From the NCBI RefSeq assembly GCF_021389935.1, contig NZ_CP089979.1, positions 4,259,001-4,323,000 on the forward strand: DNA of 64,000 bases, read 5' to 3'. This document shows, piece by piece, positions 27,537 through 36,385 of the stretch. The translations under genes were made by a program, and so were the position numbers. Under the pieces are notes generated by a model that ran no database searches, was not told the origin of the DNA, and saw only the letters and a list, made by a program, of their open reading frames with translations. The first letter of the stretch is position 1, and each line of letters begins with the position of its first letter. The DNA comes from Fulvivirga ligni (GTDB lineage: Bacteria > Bacteroidota > Bacteroidia > Cytophagales > Cyclobacteriaceae).

Positions 27537-30500
27537 TTAAACTTTAGGTATTTTAATAATAAAAGTACTGCCTTCACCTTCCTTACTCTCAACATTAATA
27601 CTTCCATCATGCGCTTCTATAATCTGCTTAGAGATATAGAGGCCAATACCAAGCCCGGAGGCAAAATCACTTTTTTCCTGTACACGATAGAATCTTTCAA
27701 AAATCTTAGATTGATATTGAGATGGAATACCATCTCCAAAGTCAGTAACGGCGAAGAATACGTAGCCATTATCTTCTCCGGTTTCTATAATGATTTTTTC
27801 ACCTGTTTCAGAGTACTTTACTGCATTGTTAATCAGGTTATTCATCACTTGTAGGAGCTTTTCTTTACCAGCATGCACCATGGCGTGAGTATCACCACCT
27901 TTGAATACTATATCATGAGTTTCAATCAACGAATGAGCCTCATCAACCAATGTTTTCACCAATTGATCATAATCTACATCCTGCTTTTTAAAGGTCAGGT
28001 TTCCTGTTTGCACCTTAGTTACGTCTAATAGATCATTCACCAAAGCACTTATCTTTTGCATGCCTTTAAAGGCCTTGCTAGAATAAGTCTTAGCGGTATC
28101 TATGTCAACATCTCCTGTTGATAGCACCTCAGTAAGAAGTTCCATATAAGCCTTAGCTGTAGTTAATGGAGTTTTAAGTTCGTGGCTAGCTATACCCATG
28201 AACTCATCTTTCTTTTCTTCGATACTTTTTTGCTCATGAATGTCTGTGGCTGTGCAAACCCATACTTCTAAACCTCCTAACGAGTTTTTGAGCGGAGCAA
28301 ACCGAACCAGATGCCAATGATAGTTCTTTTTACTATCGTAGAATCTGTATTGCAAGGTATACTCCGAATGATTTTGCTTGGCTTCTTGCCAGGCGGCCTC
28401 TACCATTGGTAAATCATCCTTGTGAATGCAGGCATATAAATCTATAGTACTAAATTCACTGCCTTTAAAATCCAGGTACGTTCTTAGAGTCTCATTTATA
28501 TAATTTATTTCACCGTCTTCGGTCAGTGTCCATACCATTTGAGGCATATGTTCGGCTAATGTTCTGAAAAACTTAGCGCTGTCCTCTGCCACTTTTCTGT
28601 TTTGTACGGGCTCAGTTACATCTACACCATATACAACTATATCCGGCTTATCGCTATCTGCAGACTCAAGCGGAGCAAAAGAAAAATTATAGTATTTGGT
28701 TTCCTTATCTTTACCTTCATTCAGGCTTATTTCCAATTCTACTTCATTGGCTTTAAATGTTTCCCCAGAATCACGTACATCTTTAATAGACTCCATAAAA
28801 CCCAACCTTAAAAATTCCTTGTTGGCATTAATTATAGATCGGCCTTTTAATTGTCTGTCAGGGAAAAGCTTTTGATAAGTAGGGTTAACATACTCGAAGA
28901 TCATATCGTCACCTGAGAGCACAGCAATGATGTCAGGTGAAGCCATGGCTATTTGCTCCATCATTTTCTTTTGGCGCGTAAGCTTCTGAGAGGCCTGTCT
29001 TAAATCTACATAAGCATTTTCTAACTCTTCATTGGTGGCCTGCAGCTCTTCGTTAGAAGTTTCAAGCTCTTCATTAGAGGCCTGTAGCTCTTCATTTGAT
29101 GACTGCAGCTCCTCGTTCAAGGCTTGAAGCTCCTCATTAGTAGTTTCCAGCTCCTGTACAAGCGTATTCATATGCTGCTTATTGCTAATAAGCTCATATT
29201 CAAGCTCTTGAATATGCTGAGCATTTACTTGTGAATTTTCTACATCAATATCAGAATCGGTACTGAAGAACGACTCTACCATATCAAATGAATCAAAAAT
29301 GACCATAAAATAAGGATGCCCTGGCTTAGAGTAGATCAGTGGCTTTACCATGATCCTGGCCAGATGAGTTTCATCATTTATGGAGTATCTCCTAATCTCT
29401 CCACGAGATATTTTCATTGATTTAATAGACTCTGTTACTAAAGATCTAGTAACTATCTGCAAATCATCAGCAATTAGTCTTAGCAAATTCATATTGGCCA
29501 GCCCAGGCTTAATTTGCAAAAACTCATTGGTATCACCTGAAATTTCAACAATATCCAGATTCTCATCAATGATTACATAAGGGCTCTCAAAGGTATTATA
29601 AACCGTTTCTTTTACCATTTCATGAATGGATAAAGATTCGTTTTTCAGATTTCGGGTAGCCGCTACTTTCTTATCCACACTCAGAGGCTTAGTAGATGGC
29701 AGCCTGAGTGGTTTTACGGCAGTACGATCTTTTCTGGAAAAGATACGATGCTTTGCATCGATTGTACTGAAAATATTTTTGTAGTTCCCTACTGTTTCTG
29801 ACTTGCCTAAGAAAAGCAAACCGCCCGGTAAAAGGGCATATTGAAATATAGGGAATATATGGTTTTGAAGCCGCTGATTAAAATAGATAAACAGGTTACG
29901 ACAACTTACCAAATCCAGTCTTAAAAATGGCGGATTACTGGTAAGATCGTGTTTGGTATAAAGAATGGTTTGCTTAATATCCCTGATGATCTCATAATCC
30001 TGACCATGTTTTTCAAAGTACTTATTAACCAGGTTTTTAGGTAATTTGCTCACCTTATCTTTACTATATCTACCATCTCTGGCCTCTTTCAAAGCCGGGG
30101 CATTGATATCCGTGGCGAAAATCTGAACCTTTAAATCATACCTATTCGTTTCAATGAGCAATTCATTGAGCATAATGGCCAAGCTTACACTCTCCTCTCC
30201 TGTAGCACATCCTGGAACCCATACTCTGAATTTCTCTCTTTTATCTTTGGTCATGATACGCTTTCGTATCTCTGATCGTAAATTGTTAAATGCTTCCTCG
30301 TCTCTAAAAAATGAGGTAACACCAATGAGAAGATATTTAAAAAACTCGTCAAGTTCGTCTTCATTCTCTCTAATGTAACCTAGATATTTTTCTACATTAC
30401 TAAAACCTTTATCATGAAGCCTCTTTTCAAGCCTGCGTACTATGGTTGATTCTTTATAATTACTGAAATCTGTACCGATTTTGGACTCCAGCATGCTCAA

Positions 30501-31157
30501 TATGGTACTTATGTCGTCACTAGATTCATAATCTTCATTATCAGCCTTTGCCAGTTCCTTAGTTCTTTCTACTAATGTAGTATCATGAATCAAAGCCACC
30601 AGATTCTCTCCTATTTGAGAGGGGCTCATCACCACATCTACCATTCCTGTAGTCATAGCGGCTTGTGGCATACCTGCATATTTGGAACTATCCAGGTCCT
30701 GACTTATGGTAAGGCCACCTGCATTTTTTAATGCTACAATTCCTTTACTACCATCTTGACCTGTACCAGAAAGAACAATACCAATGGCCTTTTCTTTAAA
30801 GGACTTAGCCATAGAGCTAAACAACTTATCTATACTAGGGCGTGGACCTACTGCGGAAATAGCTGATATTTCCAGCTTGGTTCCTTGAATGGTGGCATCA
30901 CAGTTAGGCGGAGTAACATAGATATGATTAGGCTGAAGCTCCACACCATCTTCGATGGCGCTGGTAGGAATTGTAGTTTTTCTACTTATTATCTCAGTGA
31001 GCATACTTTTATACTCAGGACTTAGATGCTGAGCCACAATAATGGCCATATCATCTAAACTTTCTGGAAGTGATTCAAAGAGCTCTTGTAATGGCGTGAG
31101 ACCACCAGCAGACGCACCAATGGCTACCAAATATTCTAACTTATTGTTTTTACTCAA
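27537..31157 (-). CDS. CheB-CheR-PAS-histidine kinase fusion protein
   Basis: 1206 residues. The CheB methylesterase domain (about 8-190) has the triad S16 (GASAGG), H44 (QHLSP) and D135 (GQDGSKG). The CheR domain (about 215-480) has VPGCATGEES for S-adenosylmethionine. A 21-bp-periodic coiled coil (NEELQ heptads, about 660-715) leads to two PAS domains and a kinase: H-box ASHELKTPL, N-box NNLINNAVKYS, G-boxes DFGDGIP and GLGIGLYIS. The only usable start is TTG at 31157; an in-frame TGA lies just upstream and the next Met is at 37, inside CheB. With no chemoreceptors here, it is probably a general signalling kinase and not a chemotaxis adaptor. Confidence 0.9.
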   Translation of the reverse strand: MSKNNKLEYLVAIGASAGGLTPLQELFESLPESLDDMAIIVAQHLSPEYKSMLTEIISRKTTIPTSAIEDGVELQPNHIYVTPPNCDATIQGTKLEISAISAVGPRPSIDKLFSSMAKSFKEKAIGIVLSGTGQDGSKGIVALKNAGGLTISQDLDSSKYAGMPQAAMTTGMVDVVMSPSQIGENLVALIHDTTLVERTKELAKADNEDYESSDDISTILSMLESKIGTDFSNYKESTIVRRLEKRLHDKGFSNVEKYLGYIRENEDELDEFFKYLLIGVTSFFRDEEAFNNLRSEIRKRIMTKDKREKFRVWVPGCATGEESVSLAIMLNELLIETNRYDLKVQIFATDINAPALKEARDGRYSKDKVSKLPKNLVNKYFEKHGQDYEIIRDIKQTILYTKHDLTSNPPFLRLDLVSCRNLFIYFNQRLQNHIFPIFQYALLPGGLLFLGKSETVGNYKNIFSTIDAKHRIFSRKDRTAVKPLRLPSTKPLSVDKKVAATRNLKNESLSIHEMVKETVYNTFESPYVIIDENLDIVEISGDTNEFLQIKPGLANMNLLRLIADDLQIVTRSLVTESIKSMKISRGEIRRYSINDETHLARIMVKPLIYSKPGHPYFMVIFDSFDMVESFFSTDSDIDVENSQVNAQHIQELEYELISNKQHMNTLVQELETTNEELQALNEELQSSNEELQASNEELETSNEELQATNEELENAYVDLRQASQKLTRQKKMMEQIAMASPDIIAVLSGDDMIFEYVNPTYQKLFPDRQLKGRSIINANKEFLRLGFMESIKDVRDSGETFKANEVELEISLNEGKDKETKYYNFSFAPLESADSDKPDIVVYGVDVTEPVQNRKVAEDSAKFFRTLAEHMPQMVWTLTEDGEINYINETLRTYLDFKGSEFSTIDLYACIHKDDLPMVEAAWQEAKQNHSEYTLQYRFYDSKKNYHWHLVRFAPLKNSLGGLEVWVCTATDIHEQKSIEEKKDEFMGIASHELKTPLTTAKAYMELLTEVLSTGDVDIDTAKTYSSKAFKGMQKISALVNDLLDVTKVQTGNLTFKKQDVDYDQLVKTLVDEAHSLIETHDIVFKGGDTHAMVHAGKEKLLQVMNNLINNAVKYSETGEKIIIETGEDNGYVFFAVTDFGDGIPSQYQSKIFERFYRVQEKSDFASGLGIGLYISKQIIEAHDGSINVESKEGEGSTFIIKIPKV
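29017..29155 (-). repeat. 21-bp tandem repeat encoding a heptad coiled coil
   Basis: About six imperfect 21-bp units, each encoding a seven-residue unit of the type SNEELQA. They form the coiled coil joining the CheR part to the PAS/kinase part of the fusion protein. The repetition is explained by protein structure. Confidence 0.8.
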
Positions 31158-31271
31158 CGAACTTAGCTTTAATCAAACTATTCTAAATATTACGCCAGAT
31201 CAGAGAAATCTATTACGGCGCTCTGTTGTTAACAAACAAATATGTAAATTGTATAATTGTAAAAAAAATTT

Positions 31272-31781
31272 ATGGCCTCTATTTGGATTGATGCTGAAAG
31301 AAAAATTGTTAAAGCTGATGAAAACTGGGATCAACTGGCAGGAGGCAACAATGCACGGGAACTACAGGCAAGTTCAATCATTGGAAAATATATAACTAGT
31401 TTTATCAAAGGTGATCAGGTAAGAATGTTCATTGACGCCATTATCACCAGAGTAAATGTGAGCGGCAAACCATACCTTATACATTATAGGTGTGATGGGC
31501 CTCACAAGGCTCAGTTTATGCGCATGTTGGTAAAAAAAGAAAATGACAACCTCTTTCTCATTGAACATGACCTAATAAAATCAGAACCTATTAATCCGTC
31601 CATTTTATTCACTGAAAATCAAGATGCTACACAAAAAAGATGTGCTATTTGTGGCAAAGTACAGTTTAAAGATGAATGGTATGATGCACTGATCAACCGG
31701 AAAATCTTTGGCACTGTAGAAAGCCTAGAGACTTCTTCCAGTCTATGCCCAAGTTGTGAAAAACAACACCGCTTCGTATAA
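31272..31781 (+). CDS. Small PAS-like protein with a C-terminal four-cysteine (zinc-type) motif
   Basis: 169 residues. The N-terminal 100 look like a PAS domain (ASIWIDAERKIVKADENWDQLA, then IIGKYITSFI). The C-terminal part has CAICGK and CPSCEK, two CxxC pairs about 35 residues apart, the usual layout of a metal-binding knuckle. No output domain is visible. It is divergent from the CheB-CheR kinase gene with a 114-base gap, so it may modulate that pathway. The exact family is not recognised. Confidence 0.6.
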   Translation: MASIWIDAERKIVKADENWDQLAGGNNARELQASSIIGKYITSFIKGDQVRMFIDAIITRVNVSGKPYLIHYRCDGPHKAQFMRMLVKKENDNLFLIEHDLIKSEPINPSILFTENQDATQKRCAICGKVQFKDEWYDALINRKIFGTVESLETSSSLCPSCEKQHRFV

Positions 31782-31887
31782 GAAATTCCACATAATGTAA
31801 ACAAAAAACTTCCAATTCAGCCTATTTTCTATTGGCATGATAATTACACTTTCCTGGGTAAAAGATTTTAAACCTAACCAATATATT

Positions 31888-32052
31888 ATGTTACGCTGGA
31901 TTGTAATTTTCTTAGTCATTGCCTTAGTAGCCGCCCTTTTAGGATTTGGAGGCTTAGCTGCCGGAGCTGCTGCATTTGCAAAAATCATATTCTACATTTT
32001 CTTGATACTTCTTGTGGTATCATTAATCATGCATTTTGCACGGAGAGTTTAA
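31888..32052 (+). CDS. DUF1328 family small membrane protein
   Basis: 54 residues from the ATG at 31888; an upstream in-frame ATG at 31837 would add a 17-residue extension unlike the family. The sequence [20 protein letters not shown] followed by a Gly/Ala-rich stretch and a second hydrophobic helix matches the YtjA/DUF1328 family, which is normally 50-60 residues. It is an inner-membrane protein of unknown function, often near stress genes. A terminator follows. Confidence 0.8.
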   Translation: MLRWIVIFLVIALVAALLGFGGLAAGAAAFAKIIFYIFLILLVVSLIMHFARRV

Positions 32053-32074
32053 CGAAATTTTAACCATCATTATA

Positions 32075-32099
32075 AGTCGGGTTTAACCCCGGTTTTTTT
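32075..32099 (+). terminator. Terminator after the DUF1328 gene
   Basis: A short GC core CGGG (32078-32081) pairs with CCCG (32088-32091), extended by G-U and A-T pairs, followed by seven T. It lies 23 bases past the stop codon. Confidence 0.65.
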
Positions 32100-32112
32100 A
32101 ATACTTAAAAAT

Positions 32113-32364
32113 ATGAATAACGGATTAGTGCCTGAGGAAATGCTGATGAATCAGCTAAACTTACTTTCTTTAGAAGAAGAAAAGCTGAATAAACTTTACA
32201 GTGTAAAGAAGAATAAATCGGCCATTCAGCTACAGTTGGAAGATATAAGAATGAGAAAAGACAGACTTTATAGGTTATGTGCTATTATGGGGGTGAAAAG
32301 AACTCACACACCTGTTAGTGAGCTGGATGGTACAGCCAGGTTCGGAAGCTCCCTTATTAATTAA
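32113..32364 (+). CDS. Small hypothetical protein, helical
   Basis: 83 residues, no signal peptide or membrane segment. The middle part (LLSLEEEKLNKLYSVKKNK, then LQLEDIRMRKDRLYRLC) is predicted helical and probably coiled-coil. I do not recognise a family. It begins 14 bases after a terminator and ends 80 bases before another, so it is transcribed on its own or by read-through. Confidence 0.5.
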   Translation: MNNGLVPEEMLMNQLNLLSLEEEKLNKLYSVKKNKSAIQLQLEDIRMRKDRLYRLCAIMGVKRTHTPVSELDGTARFGSSLIN

Positions 32365-32684
32365 TTTAAAATTTATTAATAAAGTATAATCATTTTACAA
32401 TCTACCACGTTATATACTTAAGATTTTATACCAACAACCACTTAAAAAAGCCTGGATTTTCCAGGCTTTTTTATTAACCACCCCTACCAGAATCTCGTAT
32501 AAATAATCAGTACAAACACCTAGTAAGAAAGGTGTATTTTTTCCACAGCTATGTATAATTTACCTCATTTTGAATAATTTTAATACCAGCTTAAATTATG
32601 CAATCGATTTAAATTTAGTTAAATTATAGAATTAGAGTCGTGGTGGCACAATTTTTTCAAACTATTGATATATAATTAACGATT
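32365..32684. other. Non-coding region with a terminator
   Basis: About 320 AT-rich bases. A strong terminator lies at 32444-32472. The remaining 210 bases should carry the promoter of the DUF2267-like gene, but no exact TAnnTTTG element was found. Confidence 0.5.
32444..32472 (+). terminator. Rho-independent terminator
   Basis: A perfect 12-bp stem (32444-32455 with 32461-32472, AAAAAAGCCTGG and complement) with a 5-base loop, giving T-runs on both strands. It ends the 83-residue protein gene. Confidence 0.9.
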
Positions 32685-33119
32685 ATGGATCTAAACTTTG
32701 ATAAACTAGCTCAAATTGATCAAGGATGCATTAAAGAGATAAATGAAGAATTAAATTTTAACAGCTACCATAAAGCAGGCAACGTACTCAGTGTTATTCT
32801 TCATTCTTTAAGAAACAGCTTCACTTATCATCAATCAGCCAAATTTATAGAACACCTATCTAAGCCGCTGAAATTAATCTACATACAAAACTGGAGAATA
32901 CTACCACAGGTAAAGCCAATTAGCCGTCTTGATGATTTAGTACAGGCGGCCATGAAACATCAACTGTCTCGCCAGTTATGGAAAGACAAGTATGAAGCTC
33001 AAAATCAGGTTTATACTGTGATTAGAATTCTTCATCAATATGTAGATCTTATTACCATAGACATACTGCATAAACCTTTTAAAGAAGAGCTCCAGCAGAT
33101 CTGTGTGCTTAATTCCTAA
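32685..33119 (+). CDS. DUF2267-like protein
   Basis: 144 residues, soluble and helical. The core AGNVLSVILHSLRNSFTYHQ and FIEHLSKPLKLIYIQNWRI matches the DUF2267 pattern (VLHALRDRL, then LP-x-LLRGxYxEGW). A second, weaker copy follows (QNQVYTVIRILHQYVD), as in two-repeat family members. Function is unknown; such genes often sit with general-stress genes. A DUF2188-like gene follows after 17 bases. Confidence 0.65.
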   Translation: MDLNFDKLAQIDQGCIKEINEELNFNSYHKAGNVLSVILHSLRNSFTYHQSAKFIEHLSKPLKLIYIQNWRILPQVKPISRLDDLVQAAMKHQLSRQLWKDKYEAQNQVYTVIRILHQYVDLITIDILHKPFKEELQQICVLNS

Positions 33120-33136
33120 ACTAAACCAATAAAGCT

Positions 33137-33367
33137 ATGACCTACACTAACCTGATTTACACGGTAAGAAAATGTGGCAACCACTGGAAAATTATTGAAG
33201 GCTCGTGTAGGGAATCGCTATATGAAGACAACAGTTATCATATAGTTTTAGGAAAAGCCATAGATCTTGCTAAAATTAACCTCCCATCAGAAGTATGGAT
33301 CTACTCAGAGCAAGATGAGTTGATTGAAAAAAGGATCTATCCCAATTTCTCAGATATCTACGTATAA
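33137..33367 (+). CDS. Small protein resembling DUF2188
   Basis: 76 residues. The pattern YTVRKCGNHWKI at the start, AIDLAKIN in the helix and IYSEQDELIEKRIYP at the end matches the small beta-alpha-beta DUF2188 fold (a TYHV-x-W motif, then a helix, then VxGxDGxIxxxxxY). Function is unknown. It lies 17 bases after the DUF2267-like gene and is probably co-transcribed. Confidence 0.5.
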   Translation: MTYTNLIYTVRKCGNHWKIIEGSCRESLYEDNSYHIVLGKAIDLAKINLPSEVWIYSEQDELIEKRIYPNFSDIYV

Positions 33368-33515
33368 GGCTGAATAACCCAATCAAGTCGCACTTTTAAG
33401 TCTAACTCTCGACCAGGTTAAGAGTTGAGCTTCTCTTTTGCCATAGCCAAATCATCATACCAAAACTTTTTAGCACGCTAATTGAACATTAGTATCTGAA
33501 AAGACAGATGAGTAA

Positions 33516-33875
33516 ATGAAAAAAAGAGTACTAATATGTGATAACGACCCGGACATTGTAGAATTGGTAAGTTTAATACTCTCCAGAAAGGGTTATGCAG
33601 TGTTTTCATCAGATAATTGCAATAGAGTGGACGAAAAAATTAAAGAATATAATCCTGACGTGATTATTATGGATTTGTGGATTCCAGATCTTGGTGGAGA
33701 AAAAGCAACAGAACTGTTGAAAAATTCACCCGAACATAGACACATCCCGGTAGTTATATTATCCGCTAATAATGAAATTGAAAATATTGCTAAACGAAGT
33801 GGCGCTGAAGATTATATCGCTAAGCCATTTCATATTGAAGCACTAGTGAAGAAGATTAACCGTTACGTTGCCTAA
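33516..33875 (+). CDS. Single-domain response regulator, paralogue of the one at 27112
   Basis: 119 residues, one receiver domain: LICDNDPD acidic pocket, phospho-acceptor Asp in IIMDLWIPD, Ser in ILSANN and Lys in YIAKPF. It is closely similar to the regulator encoded beside the CheB-CheR kinase and lies 2.4 kb past that kinase's start. No kinase gene is next to it. It converges on mlaD, and the two stop codons overlap by four bases. Confidence 0.9.
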   Translation: MKKRVLICDNDPDIVELVSLILSRKGYAVFSSDNCNRVDEKIKEYNPDVIIMDLWIPDLGGEKATELLKNSPEHRHIPVVILSANNEIENIAKRSGAEDYIAKPFHIEALVKKINRYVA

Positions 33876-34852
33876 CGGTTATTTTTCTTTTCGTCTTTAT
33901 CTTTCTTAGAGAAGATATTCAACAGCCAGCTGTTATTTATCGTATTCATCACCTCATCCAGATCATCGGTACCTTTCTTCACGTTGATAATGGTCTGCTC
34001 CAGATCCTTGGCCATAGTAGAATCATTTAATAGCTTGTCAATCGCCCCTTTGCTATCATTAAGCTTTTGCATAAACACCTTTAACTCCCTACTTGCCTGA
34101 GCAATACTTTCGCCTGCATAATAAACTGAATCCAGTGTATAATCAATTTTATTACCCCAGGTACTATCAGATAAGGCTTTAGCTATTAATCCATTACCAT
34201 TATTGATTTTATAAGCCGCTCCTTCCACCTGCCTGGTGATAGCCGCTGCATTTTTACTACTCTGCTCAAGTGACGCGATCATACCTGTAACCCTATCTGC
34301 CAATACCGTATCAGATACGACCTTACCTAACAACCCTTCCGCACTTTTGATTTGCTGACTTATGGTAAGGAGGTTAGCAGTTAAGTCCTGTGCATTATCT
34401 GAGGTTTGTTTAAAGGAGGCCACTACATCATCAATACTAACAGGCTCCTTAGTTCTTAATTCATCACCTTTGGCAATGCTTTTACCACTGGAACTACCCG
34501 CCGAAATACTTACGATCTTATTACCCATTAAACCATCAGAAACTATAGAGGCATAGGCATCTTGTTTAATGAACTGGCTAGCGTTTTTATTGATCAGAAG
34601 TACCGCTCGCACGGTGCTGTCACTCACTATCTCAATATCTTTCACAGTACCTACTTTGATACCTGAAAAACGGATGTTGTTACCAGGCTGAAGACCACTA
34701 ACATTTCTGAATGTAGCTGATATAGTCACCTTATTACCAAACAGTTGCTGCTGGCTACCTATGTAATAGATCATGCCCATAAACAAGAGCAATCCAAAGA
34801 ATATAAATATTCCTAATACAACATCTTTTCTTGTTTTATTTTCCATTTCCAA
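33872..34852 (-). CDS. mlaD: MlaD-type MCE-domain lipid transport protein
   Basis: 326 residues. One N-terminal membrane anchor (VVLGIFIFFGLLLFMGMIYYI), then an MCE domain starting KVTISATFRNVSGLQPGNN with VRFSGIKVGTVKDIEI and SDGLMGNKIVSI, then a long helical tail to the C-terminus (about 120-310). It is the periplasmic substrate-binding ring of the Mla phospholipid transporter. It is last in the sodC-mlaEFD run, 11 bases after mlaF. Confidence 0.9.
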   Translation of the reverse strand: MEMENKTRKDVVLGIFIFFGLLLFMGMIYYIGSQQQLFGNKVTISATFRNVSGLQPGNNIRFSGIKVGTVKDIEIVSDSTVRAVLLINKNASQFIKQDAYASIVSDGLMGNKIVSISAGSSSGKSIAKGDELRTKEPVSIDDVVASFKQTSDNAQDLTANLLTISQQIKSAEGLLGKVVSDTVLADRVTGMIASLEQSSKNAAAITRQVEGAAYKINNGNGLIAKALSDSTWGNKIDYTLDSVYYAGESIAQASRELKVFMQKLNDSKGAIDKLLNDSTMAKDLEQTIINVKKGTDDLDEVMNTINNSWLLNIFSKKDKDEKKNNR

Positions 34853-34863
34853 ATGGTTACGTT

Positions 34864-35604
34864 TTAATCAAAAAAGTCTTTTAGCCAGGGATCGTCTTCA
34901 GACTGGAGCTCTTCAAAACTTCCTTCATAAGCAAATCTACCTTCCTTTACTACCTTCATTCGGTTCGCCGTGATCTGAGCACATTTCATATCATGAGTGA
35001 TTATGATGGATGACATCTCATATTTCTGCTGCATCTCCAGTATTAAATGACTTATCTCTTTTGAGGTAGAAGGATCCAGACCTGTGGTTGGTTCATCATA
35101 TAACATAATCTCAGGCCTTAGAATAAGAGTGCGGGCTAGCGCTATCCTCTTTCTCATACCTCCTGAGAGCTCAGATGGCATTTTTTTACGAGTATCTTCC
35201 AACCCTACATTTTCTAATGCCTCATCTATTCGCTCTTGAATCTCCTCTTCCGTAAGTTTATCAGGCAATCTATCCAATGGAAATCTCAGATTTTCTTCCA
35301 CTGTCATGGCATCATAGAGTGCTCCACCTTGAAAAAGAAACCCAACTCTTCGCCTATATTCATTGAGTTCCTGCTCTTTTCTAAGAGTCAAAATATCTTC
35401 ATCAAAAACCTTGAGTTCACCTTCCGAAGGTTCTTCCAGTTTTACGATGCACTTAATCAATACTGATTTACCTGCACCACTCTTTCCGAGAATCACCAGA
35501 TTTTCACCTTTGTGTAATTCCAGATCTATACCTTTTAGTACTTCAGTATCTCCAAAAGATTTCTTTAGCTCTTTGATGTCAATTACCAGCTCCTTTTCAT
35601 CCAT
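34864..35604 (-). CDS. mlaF: MlaF-type ABC transporter ATPase
   Basis: 246 residues. Walker A is GKSGAGKSVL, the ABC signature LSGGMRKRIALAR, Walker B IMLYDEPTTGLDP with the following switch His in IITHD. FDEDI and FLFQGGALYDAMTV are typical of the MlaF/Ttg2A branch. It powers lipid movement between the membranes with MlaE and MlaD. It lies two bases after mlaE. Confidence 0.93.
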   Translation of the reverse strand: MDEKELVIDIKELKKSFGDTEVLKGIDLELHKGENLVILGKSGAGKSVLIKCIVKLEEPSEGELKVFDEDILTLRKEQELNEYRRRVGFLFQGGALYDAMTVEENLRFPLDRLPDKLTEEEIQERIDEALENVGLEDTRKKMPSELSGGMRKRIALARTLILRPEIMLYDEPTTGLDPSTSKEISHLILEMQQKYEMSSIIITHDMKCAQITANRMKVVKEGRFAYEGSFEELQSEDDPWLKDFFD

Positions 35605-35606
35605 AA

Positions 35607-36383
35607 TTAGATAAATAACTGAGTGATTTGAACAGCCACAAGGTCTATCACGAAGATGAACATTGAGGATACTACGACGGCCCTATTTGCTGCGTTACCC
35701 ACGCCCGACGTTCCATTGGAGGCATTTACTCCCTCATGACAGCCCACAATTCCAATAGCAAAACCAAAAAGAAAAGTCTTGGCTACCGCCGGTATAATAT
35801 CACTGAATATCAGAGCACCTAATGATTGATTATAGAATAACTGTACGCTGACATCCCCTTCTAAATTCACACCTACGTAGGAACCGATGAGTGAAATACC
35901 ATCTGCATAAAACACGAGGATAGGAACCATGATGGTAGTGGCAATGACACGAGTTACCACTAAATAATTAAAGGAATTAGCACCAGACACAGTCATAGCA
36001 TCTATTTGCTCTGTAACCTTCATGGAGCCTAGTTCCGCTCCTATTCCTGACCCCACTTTACCGGCACAAATTAGTGCTGTAAGCACAGGCCCTATTTCTC
36101 TTATGATAGATATTGAAACCATAGCTGGCAACCAGCTTTCAGCTCCAAATTGTTCTAAGGTGGGCTTAGTTTGCAGTGTCATTACCATTCCAATGATAAA
36201 ACCTGTAACGCTTACTAAAAACAGTGATTGATACCCTAGTTTGTAAGCTTGGTTGAATATTTCTCTGATTTCAAGTCTACCCCTAAAAATTTGCCGGAAA
36301 AACTTCGCTGTGTAGCGACCTATTCCGGCAATATTAATAAAGAACTGTTGCAGAGAATCAGGTAATGATTCTGCCAGTTTCAT
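35607..36383 (-). CDS. mlaE: MlaE-type ABC transporter permease
   Basis: 258 residues, about five or six membrane segments. The family signature GAELGSMKVTEQIDAM and the preceding REIGPVLTALICAGKVGSGI are clear. It forms the membrane core of the Mla phospholipid transporter. It starts two bases after the sodC stop. MlaA, MlaB and MlaC homologues are not in the window, which is usual for Bacteroidota. Confidence 0.93.
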   Translation of the reverse strand: MKLAESLPDSLQQFFINIAGIGRYTAKFFRQIFRGRLEIREIFNQAYKLGYQSLFLVSVTGFIIGMVMTLQTKPTLEQFGAESWLPAMVSISIIREIGPVLTALICAGKVGSGIGAELGSMKVTEQIDAMTVSGANSFNYLVVTRVIATTIMVPILVFYADGISLIGSYVGVNLEGDVSVQLFYNQSLGALIFSDIIPAVAKTFLFGFAIGIVGCHEGVNASNGTSGVGNAANRAVVVSSMFIFVIDLVAVQITQLFI

Positions 36384-36385
36384 TC

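Noticed and set aside
29017-29155. Regular short repeats suggestive of a CRISPR or minisatellite
   Set aside because: Period of 21 bp in frame, encoding a heptad coiled coil; no spacers.
27537-31157. Chemotaxis cluster
   Set aside because: CheB and CheR occur only as domains of a kinase; no CheA, CheW or receptor genes are in the window.
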